This document shows positions 1-5,159 of a stretch of 11,904 bases of DNA, in pieces. The position numbers and the translations under genes are program-made. The notes below the pieces were generated by a model. The model was given only the letters and a program-made list of their open reading frames with translations. It was not told where the DNA came from and searched no databases. Position 1 is the stretch's first letter. Every line of letters begins with the position of its first letter. This DNA comes from an uncultured Oscillospiraceae bacterium (GTDB lineage Bacteria; Bacillota; Clostridia; Oscillospirales; Ruminococcaceae): positions 1-11,904 of the forward strand of contig CAJTQM010000011.1 in NCBI GenBank assembly GCA_910578255.1, given 5' to 3'.

Positions 1-204
1 CGGCTTCAAACAGTGATCGGCGCAGACACGTTCGAGCGGGTCCGCCGAATCATAGAAGCACAACCGGCACGGAAGCGCGCCGCCTACTATTGGACCATTT
101 GCAAAGCGGCGTGCGCAGGGCAAGACTTTTCCCGCGTGGAATCGCTGGAGGACATAGCGGACATATACGCCCGGTTTATCATCGGGCAGGCGTTTGAAGC
201 ATAA
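1..204 (+). CDS. 3' end of an unrecognised gene (partial)
   Basis: The reading frame is open from the first base of the window to a TAA at 202-204, giving about 67 residues. A GTG at 13 could be read as a start, but the frame continues to the left edge without a stop and no ribosome binding site is visible, so this is more likely the C-terminus of a longer protein. The visible part is charged and predicted helical (for example the stretch FERVRRIIEAQPARKRAAYY). It has no membrane segment or motif that I recognise. It is followed directly by a strong hairpin terminator shared with the convergent lipoprotein gene. Its position next to a lipoprotein, a repressor and a transposase suggests it belongs to the same accessory element. 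Function unknown. Confidence 0.55.
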   Translation, partial: RLQTVIGADTFERVRRIIEAQPARKRAAYYWTICKAACAGQDFSRVESLEDIADIYARFIIGQAFEA

Positions 205-235
205 AAGGCGGCGGGCATTGCGCCCGCCGCCTTTG
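203..235. terminator. Bidirectional intrinsic terminator
   Basis: A perfect 13-bp stem (AAAGGCGGCGGGC at 204-216 with GCCCGCCGCCTTT at 222-234) encloses a five-base loop. The A-rich left flank and T-rich right flank allow termination in both directions. It sits between the plus-strand gene ending at 204 and the minus-strand lipoprotein ending at 254. Confidence 0.85.
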
Positions 236-253
236 CTGTATGAGCGATAAAGA

Positions 254-967
254 TCATTCGCCCGGTTCGTAAGTATAACCGCCGCTTTCGTCAAGCGTGA
301 TTGTTCCGACGACTTCCAGAATTCCGCCGTCCGCGTCCTGCTTCCCGTATTGGGCGACGTAATACATGGAACCGGGGAAGCAAATTCCCGTGCCGTCGTC
401 GCAAACAATCGCCACCCAGTTGTAACCGCTGTCTTTTACGACCGTTTCGGCAAACTCTTTGTATTCCTCCGCCGTGACCGCTTCAAGCTGTCCTTTTGTG
501 ATTTCGATATAAGCATATTCGCCGATCTTTTCGCCTGACCCGCTCTTAACGTCGGCAACGGTCAAGAGGCAGGCCGTCAAGGGGTTATTATCGGCAGGAA
601 CGACGGGGGCGGGGTACAGAGTTTCGCCGCTTTTCTCCACGCGGTCAATCACGCCGTCGGTGTAATACACGTCGAACGTACTAAAACCGCTGGTAACGGT
701 GCAATGTCCGTCGTCACCCTGCTTGCGGGTCACGTTTGAAACCTTGCTGTCCATGCCGCAGGAAACAAGGACAATAAAAGCGTCGTCGGCCTGTTCCGGG
801 GTGATTGCCATACCGGACGCAAGGGAAGCTTGCGAATCGCGGTAGAAATCGTATGCGGCGGACAATTCGCCGGATTTGGGGGTGTCATAGTCCACCACCA
901 CGCCGCCGCACGCGGCAAGGGACAGGACCAACACAGACGCAAGGAGAAATAAAAGAATCTGCTTCAT
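254..967 (-). CDS. Secreted lipoprotein of unknown function
   Basis: This encodes a 237-residue predicted lipoprotein. I chose the ATG at 967 because GGAGG lies seven bases upstream and because the protein then begins with a classic type II signal peptide: MKQ, a hydrophobic core of about 14 residues, and a lipobox LAAC with the lipidated cysteine at residue 20. An in-frame ATG 14 codons upstream would bury the signal peptide and is rejected. The mature part of about 217 residues is acidic and contains three cysteines at residues predicted to lie outside the membrane, but no domain I can name. It is transcribed divergently from an XRE repressor, the usual position of accessory genes in prophage or integrative-element control regions. 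Superinfection-exclusion or lysogenic-conversion lipoproteins sit in such places, but that role is only a guess here. Its own promoter is visible at 1067-1095. Confidence 0.85.
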   Translation of the reverse strand: MKQILLFLLASVLVLSLAACGGVVVDYDTPKSGELSAAYDFYRDSQASLASGMAITPEQADDAFIVLVSCGMDSKVSNVTRKQGDDGHCTVTSGFSTFDVYYTDGVIDRVEKSGETLYPAPVVPADNNPLTACLLTVADVKSGSGEKIGEYAYIEITKGQLEAVTAEEYKEFAETVVKDSGYNWVAIVCDDGTGICFPGSMYYVAQYGKQDADGGILEVVGTITLDESGGYTYEPGE

Positions 968-985
968 GGGGAATCCTCCGTTTCC

Positions 986-1016
986 GCCGCCTGCTATCAC
1001 GGGCGGCATTTTTTGT
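986..1016 (+). terminator. Hairpin with T-tract in the lipoprotein/XRE intergenic region
   Basis: GCCGCC (986-991) pairs with GGCGGC (1002-1007) around a ten-base loop and is followed by ATTTTTT, so on the plus strand it resembles an intrinsic terminator. It would stop antisense transcription through the lipoprotein gene from entering the XRE gene. On the minus strand the same hairpin lies in the lipoprotein leader just ahead of its ribosome binding site, without a T-tract, and could instead stabilise or modulate that mRNA. Confidence 0.5.
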
Positions 1017-1058
1017 TATTTAGGGCCGGACCGCCGCAAGCCGCTGGCGTTCTGACCT

Positions 1059-1087
1059 TTAACACAATTATTGCTGGAATATATGCT
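1059..1087 (+). promoter_or_regulatory. Possible promoter for the XRE repressor gene
   Basis: TTAACA (1059-1064) and TATGCT (1082-1087) are separated by 17 bases and point towards the XRE gene at 1135. The match is weaker than for the divergent promoter and the two overlap, so repressor and lipoprotein would be co-regulated from one short region. Confidence 0.4.
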
Positions 1088-1095
1088 AATGTCAA
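1067..1095 (-). promoter_or_regulatory. Sigma-A-type promoter for the lipoprotein gene
   Basis: Read on the minus strand, TTGACA (1095 to 1090) is followed after exactly 17 bases by AATAAT (1072 to 1067), one mismatch from the consensus -10. It would give a leader of about 90 bases before the lipoprotein ATG at 967. The -35 box lies inside the motif repeated in inverted form at 2554-2569. Confidence 0.65.
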
Positions 1096-1134
1096 GAATA
1101 AATCTGAACTTTAACATATAGCGGAGGGCCGAAC

Positions 1135-1377
1135 ATGAAAATTTACGATTACAAGGGACGAAAGAACCTTTGCGGCGACCGGGTGCGGGAAGCACGCGCA
1201 CGAAAGAAGATCACACAAGCGGACCTTGCGGCACGCCTGCAAGTTGCCGGGGTAATTATGGAGCGGGACAGTATTTCAAGAATCGAAATCGGAACACGGT
1301 TTGTAACCGATTACGAACTTGCGGTGCTTTCAGACGTGCTGGGCGTTTCTATGGAATGGCTGACAATGCGCGAATAA
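1135..1377 (+). CDS. XRE-family helix-turn-helix repressor
   Basis: This is an 80-residue DNA-binding protein with a Cro/C1-type helix-turn-helix over about residues 15-75. The recognisable pattern is RVREARARKKITQADLAARL, then SRIEIGTRFVTDYEL, then LAVLSDVLGVSMEWL. It is almost all DNA-binding domain, with no sensor or protease domain, as in small control proteins of clostridial prophages and integrative elements. The ATG is preceded by GGAGGG at a good distance. It is divergent from the lipoprotein and lies 112 bases upstream of the transposase start. The intervening DNA carries TATAC/GTATA half-sites overlapping the transposase promoter, so the simplest model is that this protein represses the transposase and possibly itself. 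The family call is firm; the target is inferred from position. Confidence 0.88.
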   Translation: MKIYDYKGRKNLCGDRVREARARKKITQADLAARLQVAGVIMERDSISRIEIGTRFVTDYELAVLSDVLGVSMEWLTMRE

Positions 1378-1385
1378 TCAGAATT

Positions 1386-1419
1386 TATACTTGCGTTAGT
1401 ATAGAAAAAATGCTATACT
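1386..1419 (+). promoter_or_regulatory. Transposase promoter with overlapping operator-like half-sites
   Basis: TTGCGT (1391-1396), a 17-base spacer and TATACT (1414-1419) form a sigma-A promoter, and TG at 1411-1412 makes an extended -10. The inverted repeat TATACttgcgttaGTATA (1386-1403) covers the -35 box, and a further TATAC (1414-1418) lies in the -10 box, giving three half-sites. The sequences AGTATAG (1398-1404) and CTATACT (1413-1419) also form a dyad. A repressor bound here would block RNA polymerase; the adjacent XRE protein is the obvious candidate. Confidence 0.6.
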
Positions 1420-1435
1420 TTTCTTGAAGAAATAG

Positions 1436-1470
1436 AAAGACCGCCCTTGCCTTGCGGCGGGGCGGCTTTT
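1436..1470 (+). terminator. Terminator-like hairpin in the transposase leader
   Basis: AAAG plus CCGCCC (1436-1446, with one bulged A) pairs with GGGCGG plus CTTT (1460-1469), followed by TTGCTTTT. It lies between the predicted transcription start (about 1426) and the transposase ribosome binding site (AGGAGGG at 1477-1483). It could terminate the XRE transcript, attenuate the transposase transcript, or both. Confidence 0.55.
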
Positions 1471-1489
1471 GCTTTTAGGAGGGTATATC

Positions 1490-2530
1490 ATGGGGCATTG
1501 TTTTAGCCACCTAACAAAGACAGATCGGTATAAACTGGAAGCGGCGTTGCTGGCGGGTGAAAAGCCGCAAGCAATCGCGGACCGGTTACACGTCCATGTT
1601 AGCACAATTTACCGGGAGAAGAACCGCGCCCGCATGATTCACCGTAATTCAGATTGGACAGAGGAAGAGCGCTACAACCCGGACGAAGCACACCGGAAGT
1701 ATCGGGAACATTTGAGTAAAAAGGGCGCAGGATTGAAGATCGGCAAGGACAAGGAACTTGCGGACTATCTGGAAAAGAAAGTGATGGAGGACGGATATTC
1801 CCCCGCCGCCGCTCTTGCGTCCATCGAATTAGAGGGAAAGACGTTTTCGACGACTATTTGTGTAAGCACGTTTTACAGCTATATTACAAAGGGCGTTTTC
1901 CTCTTCCTGACGAATGAGAACTTGCCGGAAAAGCCGAAACGGAAACGGACATACAAGAAAGTAAAAACCGTGAAGCGCCCGCCGAAAGGGGATAGCATAG
2001 AGAAGCGCCCGCCAGAGATCGAAGAGCGGGCGACCGTTGGGGATTGGGAAATGGACACCGTATATTCAAGCAAAAAAGGGGAAAAGGACACTTTGCTGGT
2101 GCTGACAGAGCGGAAAAGCCGTATTCCCATTATGGAACTTATGCCGGACCGGACACGGGAAAGCGTGGTTGCCGCCCTTGACCGGATAGAACGCCGATTC
2201 GGGGCGCGCCGCTTCCGGCAAATCTTCCGCACGATCACCGTTGACAACGGCGGAGAATTCGCAGACGTGGAACGGCTGGAGCGGTCCGCGCTTTGCAAAA
2301 GGAAGAGAACGAAAGTTTATTTTTGCCACCCGTACAGCAGTTATGAACGGGGGAGCAATGAGAACGAAAACAAAATGATACGGCGGCACTTTCCGAAAGG
2401 AACGGATTTCGGGAAAGTGACCGCCGCGCAGGTCAAGCGCGCGGAAAGGTGGATTGCACGCTATCCGCGTAAAATTTTAGGCTGGAAAACGTCTGAAATC
2501 GTGTTTAACGAGTACATTTCGGCGCTTTGA
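1490..2530 (+). CDS. IS30-family DDE transposase
   Basis: This 346-residue transposase would cut and join the ends of its element. The start at 1490 is chosen because AGGAGGG ends seven bases upstream; a TTG at 1469 lies upstream of that site and is rejected. Residues 7-45 form an N-terminal helix-turn-helix (LTKTDRYKLEAALLAGEKPQ, then AIADRLHVHVSTIYRE). The catalytic core follows: D189 in GDWEMDTVY, D252 in TITVDNGGEF and E286 in SSYERGSNENEN. There are exactly 33 residues between D252 and E286, the DD(33)E spacing of the IS30 family, and the typical IRRHFPKGTDF follows. The gene appears full length and intact. It follows an XRE repressor and ends only 40 bases before the convergent stop codon of a host-like gene. 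It may be a solitary insertion sequence or the integration enzyme of a larger mobile element. Confidence 0.92.
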   Translation: MGHCFSHLTKTDRYKLEAALLAGEKPQAIADRLHVHVSTIYREKNRARMIHRNSDWTEEERYNPDEAHRKYREHLSKKGAGLKIGKDKELADYLEKKVMEDGYSPAAALASIELEGKTFSTTICVSTFYSYITKGVFLFLTNENLPEKPKRKRTYKKVKTVKRPPKGDSIEKRPPEIEERATVGDWEMDTVYSSKKGEKDTLLVLTERKSRIPIMELMPDRTRESVVAALDRIERRFGARRFRQIFRTITVDNGGEFADVERLERSALCKRKRTKVYFCHPYSSYERGSNENENKMIRRHFPKGTDFGKVTAAQVKRAERWIARYPRKILGWKTSEIVFNEYISAL

Positions 2531-2553
2531 AAAATTTTTTATATTTTTTTCGC

Positions 2554-2569
2554 ATTTACTCTTGACATT
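2554..2569. repeat. Inverted copy of the 1088-1103 motif, candidate right element end
   Basis: ATTTACTCTTGACATT lies two bases before the host-gene stop codon (2571-2573, minus strand). It contains an outward TTGACA (2562-2567) with no -10 box at the proper distance to its right, as expected for an element end that supplies only a -35 box. Confidence 0.4.
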
Positions 2570-2570
2570 T

Positions 2571-3086
2571 TCATAGGTCGTCCTCTGCCAGCCAGCACAA
2601 AAGCGAAGTGTCCCGCCCGCCGGCTTCCACCACCCGCCGGCCGTGGGTCATAACCCCCAGACCGTCCTGGTCCCACCGGCAGCCAAAGGCGTAGCCGATA
2701 TAGCAAAGGCCCTCCCGCTCCACCGGCAGAATGTGGACCTCTTCCAGCCAAATCTCCCCTATGAGATCTTCTGCCGACTGCGGACAGGGCAGGTCGGCAA
2801 GGCCGGGATCGTCCTCGGTCTCATCGCCCAGCAACGCCCGCTCCTGCCGGACCAAAAGGGACAGAATTCCGTTTAAAACGGCGGCCTTGACCGCATCTTG
2901 GTCGGCGAACAGGTAGGAAAGTGCCGTCCGGTAGCTTTCGGTCAACTCCTGCCCTTCGTCCATGCAGTCTCCGCCAAAATCCAGCCGGATGGCTTCATCC
3001 TCTTTCCTGCGCCAGTTTTCCCACGCCGGCAGAAGGATTCTGCCCTCCAGCCCGTATTCCCCCGCTGTCAGCCGGATCTGCGGCAT
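2571..3086 (-). CDS. DUF6985-like protein of unknown function
   Basis: This 171-residue acidic soluble protein has no signal peptide or membrane segment. The ATG at 3086 is chosen because AAGGAG lies eight bases upstream; an in-frame ATG at 3119 falls inside the previous gene. The C-terminal part, GYAFGCRWDQDGLGVMTHGR then VVEAGGRDT (residues 131-160), resembles from memory the conserved end of DUF6985-type proteins, a family without an assigned reaction. It begins five bases after the oxidoreductase stop codon and its ribosome binding site overlaps that stop, so the two are probably co-transcribed and translationally coupled. The stop codon lies within a few bases of the supposed element end, and no terminator follows it. 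The original terminator may have been displaced by the insertion. Confidence 0.75.
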   Translation of the reverse strand: MPQIRLTAGEYGLEGRILLPAWENWRRKEDEAIRLDFGGDCMDEGQELTESYRTALSYLFADQDAVKAAVLNGILSLLVRQERALLGDETEDDPGLADLPCPQSAEDLIGEIWLEEVHILPVEREGLCYIGYAFGCRWDQDGLGVMTHGRRVVEAGGRDTSLLCWLAEDDL

Positions 3087-3091
3087 ACCTT

Positions 3092-4057
3092 TCACTCCTT
3101 CGGATTTTCCCGGTCGCACAAATCAAACAGTTCCATACACAAAAGGGTGTCTTTATGAGGGATCACGTCGCTTTGCAGACGGCCCTGCCGCACATTCTCC
3201 ACAAAATGCCGGATTTCATGGACGAATCCGTTTTCCTCCGGCGGCAAAAACCGTTCGACCTCCTGCCGGTCCGGGCCGTACAGGATCGCGCCGCCGCCCT
3301 TGTGGCCGCCCAACAGCTGGACGCTGCCTTTGTCGCCGCAAAACCAGGCGGTCTCCGGCGCCACCGCCTGAAAGCTTACCTGGGTGGAGGCCACGGCGTG
3401 CTCAAACCGCAGAAGCATCCCGACGGTGCTGTCCGAACCAAAGGGGAAGCGGGCCGCCATCGTCTTCGCCTCTAAAAGCGGCTGGCCGACAAGGTAGGAC
3501 AGAATTTCAAAGGCGTAAACCCCAATGTCCCGGTTGGTGCCGCCGCCCAATTCCGGCGCGTTGAGCCGGTGGGTGGGGTCCGCCCCGGACACAAAGCAGA
3601 AATTGTAATTGGCCAGCGCGATCTGCCCGATTTTGCCGCCGTCAATCCACTCCTTGGCCTTCTGTACCGCAGGGGTAAAGCGGCTCCACATGGCTTCCAT
3701 GGAAAAAATGTCCTTTTCCTTTGCCTTTTTAAACACCTCTTCCGCCTGCGCTTTCGTGATGGTAAAGGCCTTTTCGCACAAAAACGGCTTGCCGTATTCT
3801 ATACAAAGCAGCATGTTTTCATAGTGGAAATTGTTGGTCGTGTCGATATACGCCCCGTCGACCGCCGGATCGGCCAGCATCCGGCGGTAATCGCCGTAGG
3901 CCTTGGGCACCCCGTTGGTCTGGGCAAAGCTTTCCGCCCGCTCCTGGCTTTTGCTAGACACCGCCAGCACCTCGGTCCCCGGTATCTGCCGGACCGCGTC
4001 GCAGAATTTCGCGCCGATCTTCGCCGCACCCATTATGCCAAAACGAAATGTTTCCAT
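3092..4057 (-). CDS. Gfo/Idh/MocA-family NAD(P)-dependent oxidoreductase
   Basis: This 321-residue cytoplasmic dehydrogenase belongs to the family that oxidises or reduces sugars, inositols and related diols with NAD(P). The N-terminal Rossmann fold shows the nucleotide-binding turn GIMGAAKIG (residues 7-15) and VSSKSQERAESFA after the second strand. The usual EKP motif appears as CEKAF, with the likely catalytic lysine at residue 96. The C-terminal domain has GGGTNRDIGVYAFE (171-184), with aspartate 177 and tyrosine 181 at the substrate site. The overall pattern is closest to the dihydrodiol-dehydrogenase-like branch. An AAGGGAG ribosome binding site precedes the ATG. It is the first gene of a unit with the DUF6985-like protein and has a plausible promoter at 4109-4137. 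The substrate cannot be told from sequence. Confidence 0.9.
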   Translation of the reverse strand: METFRFGIMGAAKIGAKFCDAVRQIPGTEVLAVSSKSQERAESFAQTNGVPKAYGDYRRMLADPAVDGAYIDTTNNFHYENMLLCIEYGKPFLCEKAFTITKAQAEEVFKKAKEKDIFSMEAMWSRFTPAVQKAKEWIDGGKIGQIALANYNFCFVSGADPTHRLNAPELGGGTNRDIGVYAFEILSYLVGQPLLEAKTMAARFPFGSDSTVGMLLRFEHAVASTQVSFQAVAPETAWFCGDKGSVQLLGGHKGGGAILYGPDRQEVERFLPPEENGFVHEIRHFVENVRQGRLQSDVIPHKDTLLCMELFDLCDRENPKE

Positions 4058-4108
4058 TCCATTCTCCCTTCCGCCGTCCCGCTTTTTATCCGGGCGGCCC
4101 TTTTTTTC

Positions 4109-4137
4109 AGTTTACTCCTTTTGCATCGCCTTTGCAA
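4109..4137 (-). promoter_or_regulatory. Putative promoter of the oxidoreductase unit
   Basis: On the minus strand TTGCAA (4137 to 4132), 17 bases and TAAACT (4114 to 4109) point at the oxidoreductase start, giving a leader of about 45 bases. Both boxes deviate from consensus. Confidence 0.4.
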
Positions 4138-4167
4138 GGGAAGGCGGGACCCTTCTTTTTGCCGGCG

Positions 4168-4175
4168 CATACAAT
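4168..4175 (+). promoter_or_regulatory. Possible sporulation-sigma -10 element before the ytaF-like gene
   Basis: CATACAAT at 4168-4175 matches the -10 consensus of the mother-cell factor sigma-E (CATACAMT). No acceptable sigma-A -35 box lies 17 bases upstream, but no clear sigma-E -35 box is visible either, so this is weak support for sporulation-specific expression. Confidence 0.25.
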
Positions 4176-4251
4176 GAGCAAAGAGGGCGGCTCCTGCCAA
4201 ATCGCTGCAAAAAGGCCGGGAACCCGCCATTGCCATAGGGAGGAGATTTTC

Positions 4252-4896
4252 ATGCAACAATTTTGGCTTTCTTTTCTTCATATTTTTTTGCTGTGCGCCG
4301 CCGTCTGCATCGACACCTTTGCCGCCGCCTTTGGGTTCGGCGCGCAGAAAATCCGCATCCCCCCTTTTTCGGCGCTGGTGCTTTCGGCCGTTTCCTCCGC
4401 CGCTTTGTCCCTGGCGATTTTTGCCGGCGGCCGGCTCTCCCCCTTTCTGCCCGCCGGAACCGCCAAATGGCTTTCCTGCCTGCTTTTGGGCGGGATGGGG
4501 CTTTTTAAGCTTTCTGACAGCGCGGTAAAAGGTCTGGTGCGCCGCCTGCCCCTGCCCGGGCGGGAACTTTCCTTTCGCTTGTTTTGCATGCGCTTTCTTC
4601 TGCGCATCTGGGCGGACCCTGCCGCCGCCGACGCCGACTGCTCCAACGTTTTGTCCGCCGCCGAATCGGTAACGCTGGCGTTGGCCCTCTCCAGCGACGG
4701 AATCGCCGCAGGTCTTGGCGGCGGCTTCTCCGGCATGACCCCCTGGGCCGTATTTTTCCTCTGCGTCTTGATCAACTGGTTTTGTATCGTCACGGGAAGT
4801 CTGGCCGGACAAAAAGCCGCCAGGCGCGTTTCGTTCGATCTGTCCTGGCTGGGGGGCGGGATCCTCCTTGTAATGGGGATTTTGGCGCTGCGCTAG
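4252..4896 (+). CDS. ytaF: YtaF-type sporulation membrane protein (MntP-like)
   Basis: This is a 214-residue polytopic membrane protein with about six hydrophobic segments. The start is set by GGGAGGAG ahead of the ATG at 4252. The two halves are related: AAVCIDTFAAAFGFGAQKIR (16-35, with D21) mirrors LALSSDGIAAGLGGGF (144-159, with D149). That duplication, with a conserved acidic residue in each half, is the mark of the manganese-exporter-like superfamily. Length, the KIRIP segment after the first repeat and the linker ADADCSNVLSAAESV before the second repeat fit the sporulation protein YtaF better than MntP. YtaF is conserved in spore formers, but its molecular role is unclear to me. It is a single gene, divergent from the oxidoreductase and upstream of nrdD, with a sigma-E-like -10 in its leader. 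A metal-transport role is inference. Confidence 0.75.
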   Translation: MQQFWLSFLHIFLLCAAVCIDTFAAAFGFGAQKIRIPPFSALVLSAVSSAALSLAIFAGGRLSPFLPAGTAKWLSCLLLGGMGLFKLSDSAVKGLVRRLPLPGRELSFRLFCMRFLLRIWADPAAADADCSNVLSAAESVTLALALSSDGIAAGLGGGFSGMTPWAVFFLCVLINWFCIVTGSLAGQKAARRVSFDLSWLGGGILLVMGILALR

Positions 4897-4963
4897 CCTT
4901 TGGATACCGTTGGTCCAAAAAGACAAATTTTAAGTATAAAACAGATAAAATTTTGCTTTACTC

Positions 4964-4992
4964 TTGACTTTCTTTCTTTGCCATTATACAAT
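4964..4992 (+). promoter_or_regulatory. nrdD promoter
   Basis: TTGACT (4964-4969), a 17-base spacer and TACAAT (4987-4992) give a good sigma-A promoter with a start near 4999 and a leader of about 160 bases before nrdD. The NrdR box begins some ten bases after the predicted start. Confidence 0.7.
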
Positions 4993-5008
4993 GGAAAACG
5001 TTCGCAAA

Positions 5009-5024
5009 CCACAATATATTGTGG
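5009..5024. promoter_or_regulatory. NrdR box
   Basis: CCACAATATATTGTGG is a perfect 16-base palindrome that fits the NrdR consensus acaCwAtATaTwGtgt at all core positions. NrdR is the ATP/dATP-sensing repressor of ribonucleotide reductase genes, and this site lies just downstream of the predicted nrdD start, so binding would repress nrdD. NrdR usually binds paired boxes; a degenerate second copy may lie at 5040-5055. Confidence 0.85.
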
Positions 5025-5039
5025 TGGGCTTTTGTGTAT

Positions 5040-5055
5040 AACCGCACTAATAGTT
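5040..5055. promoter_or_regulatory. Degenerate second NrdR box (tentative)
   Basis: Its centre is exactly 31 bases, three helical turns, from the centre of the perfect box. About 9 of 16 positions agree with the consensus, mostly in the right half (AATAGT). The spacing is the main argument; the sequence match alone would not be convincing. Confidence 0.25.
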
Positions 5056-5159
5056 TACAATGAGGATATTTTCGACAAAAATCCAATACCGCGAACCGGT
5101 TTTGTTTTACCAGGGAGAATGCGCAAAAAGCGTGAAAAGATGGAAAGGAATTACACAGC

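Larger units (their letters stand above)
1051..1117. repeat. Pair of 15-base direct repeats around the divergent promoters
   Basis: TCTGACCTTTAACAC (1051-1065) and TCTGAACTTTAACAT (1103-1117) match at 13 of 15 positions and are 52 bases apart. The first overlaps the putative XRE -35 box; the second lies between the promoter and the XRE ribosome binding site. They are candidate binding sites for autoregulation, which is inference. Confidence 0.5.
1088..2569 (+). mobile_element. Possible IS30-type element or element terminus (repressor plus transposase)
   Basis: The block is delimited by AATGTCAAGAATAAAT (1088-1103) and its inverted counterpart ATTTACTCTTGACATT (2554-2569), which match at 15 of 16 positions after reverse complementing. 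Each copy carries an outward-facing TTGACA, as insertion-sequence ends often do. The XRE and transposase genes lie inside. No target duplication is apparent beside the two copies. A similar TTTACTCTTGAC also occurs in the nrdD promoter, so the motif may simply be an extended -35 region. The right limit is more believable than the left, because the lipoprotein and the partial gene also look accessory. Confidence 0.35.

Noticed and set aside
1469..1489. TTG start for the transposase, seven codons upstream
   Set aside because: It would place the AGGAGGG ribosome binding site inside the coding region; the ATG at 1490 fits that site.
2921..3564. Overlapping plus-strand frames opposite the oxidoreductase and DUF6985-like genes
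   Set aside because: They are proline/arginine-rich shadows with no start signals, lying across two genes with clear family features.
4902..4919. Small hairpin after the ytaF-like gene as a terminator
   Set aside because: The stem is short with a two-base bulge, and it is followed by A's rather than T's on the coding strand.
4033..4926. Minus-strand open frame of 297 codons opposite the ytaF-like gene
   Set aside because: The composition is low-complexity G/K/Q/R typical of an antisense frame in GC-rich DNA, while the plus strand encodes a coherent membrane protein with a good ribosome binding site.
4978..4995. Second NrdR box overlapping the nrdD -10
   Set aside because: CCATT-N4-AATGG is a weak palindrome but fits the NrdR consensus poorly and its centre is 29 bases, not about 31, from the good box.
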